In this document: positions 1 through 5,764 of the stretch, in pieces
Position numbering within the stretch: position 1 is the stretch's first letter
Layout of the letters: each line of letters starts with the position of its first letter
From: Cyanobacteria bacterium UBA7753
GTDB taxonomy: Bacteria > Cyanobacteriota > Vampirovibrionia > Gastranaerophilales > Gastranaerophilaceae
Length of the DNA stretch: 7,368 nt
Reading direction: 5' to 3'
Assembly: GCA_002481545.1 (NCBI GenBank)
Contig: DLEF01000065.1
Location: 1 to 7,368 of the forward strand
Position numbers and translations under genes: made by a program
Notes under the pieces: model-generated
Seen by the model: the letters and a program-made list of their open reading frames with translations, nothing else
Databases searched by the model: none
Told to the model about the DNA's origin: nothing

Positions 1-32
1 CAGGAATGCCCAACCTACATTTTCAAACAAAC

Positions 33-1107
33 TTATTTCGCTGCGGATTGTTTGAGGTAAGCTTCTATAAACCCGTCAATGTCGCCGTTCATTACAGCGT
101 CAACATTTCCTGTTTCATAACCCGTTCTGTGGTCTTTGACCATTTTATACGGGTGGAATACATAAGAGCGGATTTGTGAGCCGAAGTTTATATCAAAGGT
201 TTCGCCTTTTAATTCCGCAAGTTTCTTTTCGTGTTCCGTCTGTCTTATTTCCAGTAATTTTGACGCAAGTATTTGCATTGCATATTCTTTGTTTTGCAGT
301 TGTGAGCGTTCCTGCTGGCATTTTACGACAATTCCCGTCGGTTTATGCAATATTCTGACGGCGGTTTCGACTTTGTTTACGTTCTGTCCGCCGGCACCTC
401 CCGAACGCATAGTCGTGATTTCCAACTCTTCGGGCGGAATTTGGATTTTCTTATCCAAATCAGGAATGATAGGCGAAACTTCACAGGATGCAAAACTGGT
501 CTGTCGTTTGCCGTTTGCGTTAAATGGTGAAATCCTCACTAATCTGTGGACGCCCTTTTCTGCTTTTGCATAGCCATAGGCATATTTGCCAGTAATCTTT
601 ATTGTGGCTGATTTTATGCCTGCTTCTTCCCCGTCTGATTTATCCAACAGCTCGACTTTCCATCCTCTGTTTTCCGCCCAGCGTGTGTACATACGGAGTA
701 ACATCTGTGTCCAATCCTGCGCATCCGTTCCGCCCGCGCCCGCGTTTACGGATAAAATAGCGTCCGCGGAATCATATTCCCCGCTCAGCATCTTTTGAAA
801 ATCAAACTTATCAAGCATTTTGCTTAATTTTTCCAAGCCCGTATCAGCCTCTGCTATGAGTTCTTTATCGCCTATTTCATAAGCGGCTTCGGCATCTTCA
901 ATAAGTTTATCCCACTCGTTTACGTTTCCTAAGGTATCTTTTATTTCTTTTGTCTGTTGTCCGAGCTCGGAGGCTAATTTTTGATCTGCCCATACCTCGG
1001 GGGATTGGAGTTTTGCCTCAAGCTCCTTTAGTTCACATTGCATTTTATCAAGGTCAAAGATACTCCTTATTTTTGTTCACTCTGTTTTTTAATTCGTTGA
1101 TATCCAT
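33..1107 (-). CDS. prfB: Peptide chain release factor 2 (RF2), expressed by programmed +1 frameshift
   Basis: RF2 recognises UGA and UAA in the ribosomal A site and triggers hydrolysis of peptidyl-tRNA. The gene is in two frames. An ATG at 1107 opens a 17-codon zero frame (MDINELKNRVNKNKEYL) that ends at a TGA at 1056-1054. A +1 slip at CTT continues with Asp-Leu-Asp-Lys into the long frame ending in TAA at 33-35, giving 357 residues, close to the usual RF2 length of about 365. Numbered on the full product, the SPF stop-codon recognition tripeptide (RF2 type, not the PxT of RF1) is at 193-195 and the catalytic GGQ is at 239-241 within SGGAGGQNVNK. A start at the in-frame ATG at 1043 would drop the conserved N-terminus and is not the true start. 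The gene lies 46 bases downstream of tmk on the same strand. No Shine-Dalgarno precedes 1107; a -10 sequence sits there instead. Identification is certain; the frameshift is very strongly supported. Confidence 0.97.
1053..1068 (-). promoter_or_regulatory. prfB: RF2 programmed +1 frameshift site
   Basis: Read on the minus strand in codons of the zero frame: AAG GAG TAT CTT TGA C. It has all parts of the known bacterial prfB recoding site: an internal Shine-Dalgarno (AAGGAG), 3 bases of spacing, the slippery CTT codon, and a UGA stop followed by C, a weak termination context. When RF2 is scarce the ribosome pauses at UGA, tRNA-Leu slips from CUU to UUU, and reading resumes at GAC. RF2 thereby limits its own synthesis. 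The site differs from the E. coli one in having AAGGAG where E. coli has AGGGGG, with the same spacing. Confidence 0.96.
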
Positions 1108-1113
1108 AACTCT

Positions 1114-1142
1114 ATTATATGTAAAAGGTGTGATAAGTCCAA
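1114..1142 (-). promoter_or_regulatory. Putative prfB promoter placing the transcription start at the ATG
   Basis: On the minus strand a perfect TATAAT (1119-1114) lies exactly 6 bases before the prfB ATG. A weak -35, TTGGAC (1142-1137, matching TTG of TTGACA), stands 17 bases further upstream. The -35 begins 11 bases beyond the tmk stop codon. A start 7 bases after the hexamer would fall on the A of the ATG, making a leaderless mRNA. There is no Shine-Dalgarno in the 20 bases before the ATG. prfB may also be read through from tmk. The -10 is convincing, the -35 is not. Confidence 0.55.
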
Positions 1143-1153
1143 TCAAAGCTGTT

Positions 1154-1774
1154 TTATTCCGCGTCTAACAGGGCGTTTACTTCAGTGATAACCTGATTGT
1201 GTATGTTTTCTATAGGTTGTGTGCCGTCGATGAGTTTAACTCTTTTCGGTTCATTTTTAGAAATATCGATATATCCTTCTCTTACCTTCTTGAAAAACTC
1301 AATCCCTGCGGACTCCATTCTGTCTTTTTCTTTTCCGACACGTGCCATAGAGGTATCAATATCAATATCAAATACGAAGGTTAAGTCGGGTTTATGTCCG
1401 CTTGTTGCGATATCATTCAATTTCGTAATTCTGTCTATGTCGAGTCCTCTGCCGTAGCCTTGATAAGCTACCGTAGAATCTATATGCCGATCGCAAAGTA
1501 CAATCTTTCCTTCTTCAATCGCAGGTTTAACGATTATATCAATATTTTGGGCTCTGTCCGCGAGAAATAAGAAACTTTCACAATTAGGTGAAACCTCACC
1601 GTCATAGTTGAGCAAAATCTCTCTTAACTTTGTTCCTAACCCTTTAGCCCCGGGCTCTCTTGTCAGAACAACGGATTTCCCGTTCTTCTCAAAATATTCT
1701 TTTAACAGCTTTATTTGGGTGGTTTTTCCGCACCCGTCTATCCCTTCAAATGTAATAAATAACCCTTTTTTCAC
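1154..1774 (-). CDS. tmk: Thymidylate kinase (dTMP kinase)
   Basis: Phosphorylates dTMP to dTDP with ATP in the cytoplasm, an essential step of dTTP synthesis. The 206-residue length is normal for the family. The P-loop GIDGCGKT is at 11-18, the TREPG motif at 38-42, and the DRH motif with the following SxxAYQG at 95-106. A LID-type segment with arginines lies at about 145-157. The P-loop carries no arginine while the LID does, as in the E. coli-type enzymes. The start codon is GTG at 1774-1772, supported by a strong Shine-Dalgarno (AAGGGAG) a few bases upstream and by the family-typical opening MKKGLFITFEG. It lies between the SIS isomerase gene upstream and prfB downstream, all on the minus strand, but the 120-base upstream gap and a candidate promoter suggest its own transcription start. 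It ends in TAA. Confidence 0.97.
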   Translation of the reverse strand: MKKGLFITFEGIDGCGKTTQIKLLKEYFEKNGKSVVLTREPGAKGLGTKLREILLNYDGEVSPNCESFLFLADRAQNIDIIVKPAIEEGKIVLCDRHIDSTVAYQGYGRGLDIDRITKLNDIATSGHKPDLTFVFDIDIDTSMARVGKEKDRMESAGIEFFKKVREGYIDISKNEPKRVKLIDGTQPIENIHNQVITEVNALLDAE

Positions 1775-1794
1775 GATAACTCTCCCTTAAAAAT

Positions 1795-1803
1795 ATTCTA
1801 GCA
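1795..1803 (-). promoter_or_regulatory. Candidate extended -10 promoter of tmk
   Basis: Minus strand TGC-TAGAAT: an extended -10 (TGn) with a hexamer matching TATAAT at 5 of 6 positions, 20 bases before the GTG start. It would give a leader of about 14 bases that just includes the AAGGGAG Shine-Dalgarno. No good -35 is present at 16-18 bases; that position falls inside a small inverted repeat (1812-1830). Confidence 0.4.
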
Positions 1804-1811
1804 CAAATATG

Positions 1812-1881
1812 CCTTTATTATAGATAAAGGATTATCGAACAACAAAATGTTGTTAAAGTAGGGTGCGGTCACCACCGCACC
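1812..1881. repeat. Three consecutive inverted repeats between the SIS gene and tmk
   Basis: Three perfect hairpins stand in a row. The first is CCTTTAT/ATAAAGG (1812-1818 with 1824-1830, 5-base loop). The second is AACAACA/TGTTGTT (1838-1844 with 1848-1854, 3-base loop). The third is GGTGCGGT/ACCGCACC (1862-1869 with 1874-1881, 4-base loop). Both gaps between hairpins are exactly 7 bases. The third is GC-rich in an AT-rich region and lies 13 bases after the SIS stop codon, where a terminator would be expected, but no run of T follows it on either strand. It could be a transcription or processing stop, or a palindromic repeat of the REP or cyanobacterial intergenic kind. Function is not known. 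Confidence 0.7.
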
Positions 1882-1894
1882 AATATTGCTTTTA

Positions 1895-2971
1895 CTATTG
1901 TTTTACGACTTTTTTCAAACCTTTCGGTTTATCGACGTTACGTCTTAGTCTCAAAGCAATCTCAAGTGCCAAAACCTGACAGATGACGGCGTTTGAGAAC
2001 ATCTGCAAAATCTCGTTTTCGCAGTCAATTGTAATATTGAAGTTTGAAATATATTTGTTGTTATGTCTTCCGATTATGTATATTGACGGGTTGTATTCTT
2101 TCTTGATTTTATCGAGGTTTTCAACTGCCGTTCTTGATATTCCGTCTACGGAAATATAAATAACGGCACCTTTATGGTTAAGGACAGCCAAATGCCCGTG
2201 CATAAATTCCCCGATTAAAGCTGCGTTAATATTGATATAAGAAGTTTCCTTTATCTTCAATGCGCCTTCTTTTGCTATCGCGTATGAAATGCCTTCCGCA
2301 AGCATAACAATGACTTTTTCGTGAGCCAAAAGTTTTGCAAGTTGTTTGATTTTCGGTCTTAATGCTAAGGTGTCTTTTACGACATCAGGCAATTTATCAA
2401 GTGATTTGATATAGTTATCAATATTGTAGCCTTTTCTTTTCGCTATTTTAAGAGCAACCATCAATACGCAAAGCATTTGTGCCGTGAAAGATTTTGTTGC
2501 TGCAATACTTTTTTCGACACCCGCAATACAGCTTATATGATATTTTGACTCGTTCCAGAGTGTAGAGTCTTTGCAGTTTGTGATACACATGGTATCAAGA
2601 TAGTATTTTTCGCCGTCTTTTTCAAACCCTTTGTTCACTTTGCGCAAAGCTGTTACTGTGTCAGTGGTTTCGCCCGATTGAGATATAAAGATGTATAACG
2701 TGTTTTTATCATGCGGTACAATCTTTTTCAGTAAAAATTCGCTTGAGTAGATTGCGCGCGCTTCGATGCCCGCGATTTCTCCTAATAAGTCACCTGAAAA
2801 TCTTGCGCAATGATAGGATGAACCGCTTGCGACCAAAACAATTTTATCGACATTTTCAGGCACCTCTATTTTATCAATACCTTCATTTGCCAAAATTCCT
2901 GCAAGTACATCAGGCTGTTGGAAGATTTCTCTTTCCATTGCAGTCTTTTTCGTTATACCGTATAAAACCAT
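1895..2971 (-). CDS. GlmS-type SIS-domain sugar isomerase/deaminase without a glutaminase domain
   Basis: The 358 residues match the isomerase half of glucosamine-6-phosphate synthase: two SIS (phosphosugar-binding) domains at about 42-175 and 208-345. The opening MEREIFQQP (12-20) matches the M-x-x-E-I-x-x-Q-P that begins the GlmS isomerase domain. Further matches are ASGSSY (48-53), SQSGETTDT (97-105), ATKSFTAQ (158-165), EGALKIKETSY (235-245) and GEFMHG (254-259). The residues equivalent to GlmS Glu481, Lys485, Glu488, His504 and the C-terminal Lys603 appear kept as Glu235, Lys239, Glu242, His258 and Lys354. The N-terminal glutamine amidotransferase domain is absent: the ATG at 2971 follows AAAGGA at good spacing and nothing like it is encoded upstream. 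It is therefore probably a hexosamine- or aminosugar-6-phosphate deaminase/isomerase (GlmD, AgaS or FrlB relatives) or an ammonia-dependent GlmS-like enzyme. Family is sure, substrate is not. It ends in TAG. Confidence 0.88.
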   Translation of the reverse strand: MVLYGITKKTAMEREIFQQPDVLAGILANEGIDKIEVPENVDKIVLVASGSSYHCARFSGDLLGEIAGIEARAIYSSEFLLKKIVPHDKNTLYIFISQSGETTDTVTALRKVNKGFEKDGEKYYLDTMCITNCKDSTLWNESKYHISCIAGVEKSIAATKSFTAQMLCVLMVALKIAKRKGYNIDNYIKSLDKLPDVVKDTLALRPKIKQLAKLLAHEKVIVMLAEGISYAIAKEGALKIKETSYININAALIGEFMHGHLAVLNHKGAVIYISVDGISRTAVENLDKIKKEYNPSIYIIGRHNNKYISNFNITIDCENEILQMFSNAVICQVLALEIALRLRRNVDKPKGLKKVVKQ

Positions 2972-2991
2972 TACATAATTCCTTTAAAAAT

Positions 2992-3020
2992 ACTATAGGA
3001 TAAATTCATATCTCCATTAA
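2992..3020 (-). promoter_or_regulatory. Weak candidate promoter of the SIS gene
   Basis: Minus strand TATAGT (2997-2992, 5 of 6 to TATAAT) with TTAATG (3020-3015, 3 of 6 to TTGACA) 17 bases upstream. It would give a leader of about 14 bases carrying the AAAGGA Shine-Dalgarno. The -10 to start-codon distance (20 bases) is the same as proposed for tmk. The region is very AT-rich, so chance matches are likely. Confidence 0.3.
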
Positions 3021-3066
3021 TATATTAACATTATTTTGTACAAATTTAAAGGGGTAAAACAATACA

Positions 3067-3094
3067 TAATCAGTAATTCGTAATGCGTAATTTA
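3067..3094. repeat. Four tandem degenerate heptanucleotides (TAATNNN)
   Basis: Four back-to-back 7-base units, TAATCAG, TAATTCG, TAATGCG and TAATTTA, share the TAAT core in perfect register; the first three also end in G. They lie in the 276-base divergent gap between the SIS gene and the 116-residue gene, about 95 bases from the former and 153 from the latter. The register resembles the short tandemly repeated heptamers described in cyanobacteria. Otherwise the gap 2972-3247 shows only AT-rich sequence, including a direct repeat of AAATATTTTTT (3172-3182 and 3195-3205). Confidence 0.65.
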
Positions 3095-3247
3095 GTTATA
3101 AATATCTTAAATATTGGCAGAGTGATACTTTTGTAATTTTTCGGAAATGAAAACTTTAAAAATTGAATTGTAAATATTTTTTAAGCAAAAGGCAAAATAT
3201 TTTTTTTCGATACGTTTATATAGGTGTGTAGTGAATAAGGAAAAGTC

Positions 3248-3598
3248 ATGAATATCTCTCCCGTCAATTATAATCCTCATTTCGCATTAAGAGGAACCCA
3301 AAACAATCAACCGACTCCAAAGCATGAAATGATTGGTAATACAAAAATACCTTATACGCCTGCAACAATCGGTGCATTAAACGGTGTTTTATGGACGGGT
3401 ATAGGTTTAGCTTTTGATAAGGTATTTTCAATATTGACTAAAACAAAGAGATCTATGAAATCTTCTTTATTCGTAAACGGCGTAATCGGTGTAGGTATGG
3501 GCATATTCTCTTATGTATCGGCTAAAAAAGATTTCGCTAAGGCACAAGCTGTGGCTCCTGATACTGCTCCGAGTGCAGAGCCTCAAAAACAGTCATAA
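3248..3598 (+). CDS. Small two-helix membrane protein of unknown function
   Basis: 116 residues, family not recognised. The start is supported by AAGG (3237-3240) 7 bases before the ATG. The N-terminus (MNISPVNYNPHFALRGTQ) is polar, with no Sec signal peptide. Two hydrophobic, glycine-rich stretches follow at about 39-63 and 74-92, separated by a basic turn (KTKR near 65-68 and K71). This predicts a helical hairpin in a membrane, with the loop on the cytoplasmic side by the positive-inside rule. The tail (93-116) is Ala/Pro/Gln-rich and probably disordered. The opening M-x-I-x-P-V-N and the HFALRG at 11-16 resemble the opening of the 87-residue protein at 5501. It is followed after 78 bases by dapB on the same strand with no visible terminator, so some read-through into dapB is possible. 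Role unknown. Confidence 0.8.
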   Translation: MNISPVNYNPHFALRGTQNNQPTPKHEMIGNTKIPYTPATIGALNGVLWTGIGLAFDKVFSILTKTKRSMKSSLFVNGVIGVGMGIFSYVSAKKDFAKAQAVAPDTAPSAEPQKQS

Positions 3599-3632
3599 AC
3601 CTTTACATAAACTTTTAATTTTGCCGTAATTA

Positions 3633-3641
3633 TGCTAGGCT
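3633..3641 (+). promoter_or_regulatory. Low-confidence candidate promoter for dapB
   Basis: TGC-TAGGCT is an extended -10-like sequence resembling the TGC-TAGAAT ahead of tmk, about 35 bases before the dapB ATG. An alternative in the same gap is TTTACA (3602-3607) with CGTAAT (3625-3630) 17 bases on. Neither is a strong match. The 78-base gap is too short for a lysine riboswitch and shows no stable hairpin. Confidence 0.22.
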
Positions 3642-3663
3642 TAAAGTGTGTTCAATCGTTAAT

Positions 3664-3672
3664 AAAGGGGAG
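3664..3672 (+). promoter_or_regulatory. Shine-Dalgarno that fixes the dapB start
   Basis: AAAGGGGAG ends 4 bases before the ATG at 3677. It selects this ATG over the in-frame ATG at 3632, which would add 15 residues not found in DapB proteins and has no ribosome binding site. Confidence 0.8.
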
Positions 3673-3676
3673 AAAA

Positions 3677-4423
3677 ATGATAAAAGTTGCTGTTTGCGGT
3701 GCAAACGGAAAAATGGGAAAAGAAGTTGTTAGAGCTGTTACAAACGCTGATGATATGGAACTCACAGCAAAAATAGATATTGTTGACGGCGAGTTTTCAT
3801 CTATAGAAGAGGCGCACAAATCAAAAGATATTGATGTGCTTATTGATTTTACTCAACCAAAATCTATATATGAAAATGCAAAATATTGTTTATCAAACGG
3901 AATAAAAATAGTAGTCGGGACTACAGGTTTGAAAGACGAACAAATAAAAGAATTGGAAGATTTATCAAATAAAAATAAGGTAGCATGTTTTATCGCGCCT
4001 AACTTTTCAACTGGTGCAGTTTTGATGATGATGTTTGCAAAAACGGCTGCAAAGTACTTTAATAACGCAGAAATTATTGAATTTCATCATAACCAAAAGA
4101 AGGATGCTCCGTCAGGAACAGCAATAAAAACTGCCCAAATGATGGCTGAAAGTAATGCCGATTTCACAGTCGGAAACTGTCCTGAAACAGAGACAATCGA
4201 AGGCTCAAGAGGCGGTAATTCTTATAACAATATTCATATTCATTCCGTTAGAATGCCGGGGTATATGGCATCACAAGAGGTGTTGTTCGGCTCTTCGGGG
4301 CAGACGTTATCAATCAGGCATGATTCTACAAACAGAGAATGTTATATGCCGGGGATACTTATGGCGGTAAGATATCTTGTTGATAAAGGCGGGTTTACAT
4401 ACGGATTGGATAATATTCTGTAA
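3677..4423 (+). CDS. dapB: 4-hydroxy-tetrahydrodipicolinate reductase
   Basis: Reduces the DapA product (hydroxy-tetrahydrodipicolinate) with NAD(P)H to tetrahydrodipicolinate on the way to diaminopimelate and lysine, in the cytoplasm. From the ATG at 3677 it has 248 residues, a normal length. The N-terminal Rossmann fold carries VAVCGANGKMG (4-14); DFTQP is at 57-61 and VVGTTG at 79-84. The family signature E-F-H-H-N-Q-K-K-D-A-P-S-G-T-A is at 135-149, with the catalytic His137/His138 and Lys141 equivalent to E. coli His159/160 and Lys163. SRGGNSY (177-183) and the segment EVLFGSSGQTLSIRHDS (201-217) complete the C-terminal domain. Asd starts 24 bases downstream with its own Shine-Dalgarno, so the two are almost certainly co-transcribed. 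dapA is not in the window. It ends in TAA. Confidence 0.97.
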   Translation: MIKVAVCGANGKMGKEVVRAVTNADDMELTAKIDIVDGEFSSIEEAHKSKDIDVLIDFTQPKSIYENAKYCLSNGIKIVVGTTGLKDEQIKELEDLSNKNKVACFIAPNFSTGAVLMMMFAKTAAKYFNNAEIIEFHHNQKKDAPSGTAIKTAQMMAESNADFTVGNCPETETIEGSRGGNSYNNIHIHSVRMPGYMASQEVLFGSSGQTLSIRHDSTNRECYMPGILMAVRYLVDKGGFTYGLDNIL

Positions 4424-4447
4424 GAGGATTGAAAGGAAACAATAATA

Positions 4448-5473
4448 ATGAGAAAACCAAACATAGCAATATTAGGCGCAACAGGGGTTGTAGGAAGAGA
4501 AATTACAAGTATTACAACCGAACTCGGTGTTGAATTTAACTCAATAAAATTCTTATCCAGTTATAAAAGCGCAGGGACAAAGTTGACTTTCCAAGGTAAA
4601 GAATACACGGTTGAAGAAGCCAAACCTGAAAGTTTTGACGGAGTCGATATTGTTATGGCATCTGCAGGCGGAGGAACAAGTAAATTGTTCGCTCCAGAAA
4701 TTGTAAAACGCGGCGGAGTTATTATTGATAATTCAAGCGCGTTCAGAATGGAAAAAGATGTACCGTTGGTAATCGCAGGTGTAAACGATGACGATTTAAA
4801 ATGGCACCACGGTATTATTGCAAATCCTAACTGCTCAACATCACAATTGATGTTGGTATTGAAACCGTTGCAGGAGAGAGCAAAAATAAAAAGATTGCTT
4901 GTCTCTACGTATCAGGCTGTAAGCGGAGCAGGATTGAAGGCGATGAAAGAGCTCACCGCTAATACGGAAGCTCATCTCGCAGGAAAAGACTTTACAAACG
5001 AAGCTTTCAAAAAACCGATTGCATTTAACGTTATCCCGCAAATCGACGTATTCACAGATAACGGTTATACAAAAGAAGAAATGAAGGTTGTAAACGAAAC
5101 GAAGAAAATCCTTCACCTTCCTCAAGAAACTCCGATATCTTGTACTGCTGTCAGAGTTCCTGTTTACAGAGGACACTCAGAGGCGGTTGATATTGAGTTT
5201 GAAGAAAAAATTACTCCTGATGAAGTAAGGGATATTTTAAGCAAGTCATTCGGCATTGAAGTAATTGATAACATTGACAATTACGAATATCCGACAACAA
5301 GAGATGCGGACGGCAAAGATCCTGTATATGTCGGCAGAATAAGAAAGAACCTTGCGTTTGATAACGGTATTTCATTATGGTGTGTTGCCGATAACTTGAG
5401 AATTGGCGCTGCATTGAACACCGTAAGAATTTGCAAGAAAGTAATAGAAATGGGATTGTTCGGAAATAAATAA
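4448..5473 (+). CDS. asd: Aspartate-semialdehyde dehydrogenase
   Basis: Reduces L-4-aspartyl phosphate with NADPH to L-aspartate semialdehyde, the branch point to diaminopimelate/lysine, threonine and methionine. 341 residues, as in the shorter Gram-positive/cyanobacterial-type enzymes. The nucleotide-binding GATGVVG is at 10-16 and the DNSSAFR motif at 94-100. The active-site Cys129 lies in NPNCSTSQ, Gln156 in STYQAVSGAG, and the RVPVYRGHS motif at 236-244 holds the substrate-binding Arg236 and catalytic His243. The ATG at 4448 follows AAAGGA (4432-4437) with 10 bases of spacing. It sits between dapB (24-base gap) and an unnamed 87-residue gene (27-base gap), all on the plus strand, which points to a lysine/peptidoglycan-precursor operon. 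It ends in TAA. Confidence 0.97.
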   Translation: MRKPNIAILGATGVVGREITSITTELGVEFNSIKFLSSYKSAGTKLTFQGKEYTVEEAKPESFDGVDIVMASAGGGTSKLFAPEIVKRGGVIIDNSSAFRMEKDVPLVIAGVNDDDLKWHHGIIANPNCSTSQLMLVLKPLQERAKIKRLLVSTYQAVSGAGLKAMKELTANTEAHLAGKDFTNEAFKKPIAFNVIPQIDVFTDNGYTKEEMKVVNETKKILHLPQETPISCTAVRVPVYRGHSEAVDIEFEEKITPDEVRDILSKSFGIEVIDNIDNYEYPTTRDADGKDPVYVGRIRKNLAFDNGISLWCVADNLRIGAALNTVRICKKVIEMGLFGNK

Positions 5474-5500
5474 AAACAGATAGTAATAAAGGAATAAAAT

Positions 5501-5764
5501 ATGAAAATCAACAGTATTAACAACGTAAGCAAAGTAAAATCATCAAACCAAAATTTTAAGGGCGGGATGAAGATGACTCATCCGTCACAAGTTTTGCCGA
5601 GAGAAGTAATTGACAGATTTAGTTTGAATATGAGAACAAGAGTCGGTTATCAAGGTGTTCAAGATTATACACCTGCTCCTGATAATGTAGACGGATTCTT
5701 TAGAAAACTCAAAGTAAACTGGGCAACACATGTTGATCCGAACAAAAAGAGACCAATGTACTAA
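5501..5764 (+). CDS. Small soluble protein of unknown function, last gene of the dapB-asd run
   Basis: 87 residues, family not recognised. The start is well supported: AAAGGA (5488-5493) lies 7 bases before the ATG, and the ATG is only 27 bases after the asd stop. The protein opens MKINSINNVSKVKSSNQ and then NFKGG (18-22), an opening shared in style with the 116-residue protein at 3248. There is no hydrophobic segment or signal peptide. The rest is polar with several aromatic residues (FF at 66-67, W74, Y50, Y56) and basic patches (RKLK 68-71, KKRP 82-85). It contains no cysteine. Its place in the operon suggests co-expression with dapB and asd, not necessarily a role in that pathway. Its TAA overlaps the TAG of the convergent gene on the other strand. 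Confidence 0.8.
   Translation: MKINSINNVSKVKSSNQNFKGGMKMTHPSQVLPREVIDRFSLNMRTRVGYQGVQDYTPAPDNVDGFFRKLKVNWATHVDPNKKRPMY

Noticed and set aside
1054..1056. TGA read as Trp or Gly (alternative code) in prfB.
   Set aside because: Trp is encoded by TGG throughout, RF2 itself is present, and the continuation is in the +1 frame, so this is frameshifting and not readthrough.
1197..1457. Open plus-strand frames opposite tmk, and similar ones opposite prfB, asd and the GT9 gene.
   Set aside because: They lie antisense to clearly conserved genes, have no Shine-Dalgarno and no recognisable protein features.
1862..1881. Classical Rho-independent terminator for the SIS gene.
   Set aside because: The stem is good but neither strand has a T run after it (minus strand continues CTACTTTAAC), so only a hairpin/repeat is claimed.
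2972..3247. Lost glutaminase domain of GlmS or a remnant gene in the divergent gap.
   Set aside because: No frame here encodes a Cys-Gly-Ile start or other glutaminase motifs; the sequence is AT-rich and non-coding.
3632..3676. A 15-residue N-terminal extension of DapB from the ATG at 3632.
   Set aside because: The extension is not DapB-like, has no ribosome binding site, and a strong AAAGGGGAG precedes the ATG at 3677.
3599..3676. Lysine riboswitch or attenuator ahead of dapB.
   Set aside because: The gap is 78 bases, much shorter than a lysine riboswitch, and no stable stems or leader peptide rich in Lys codons is seen.
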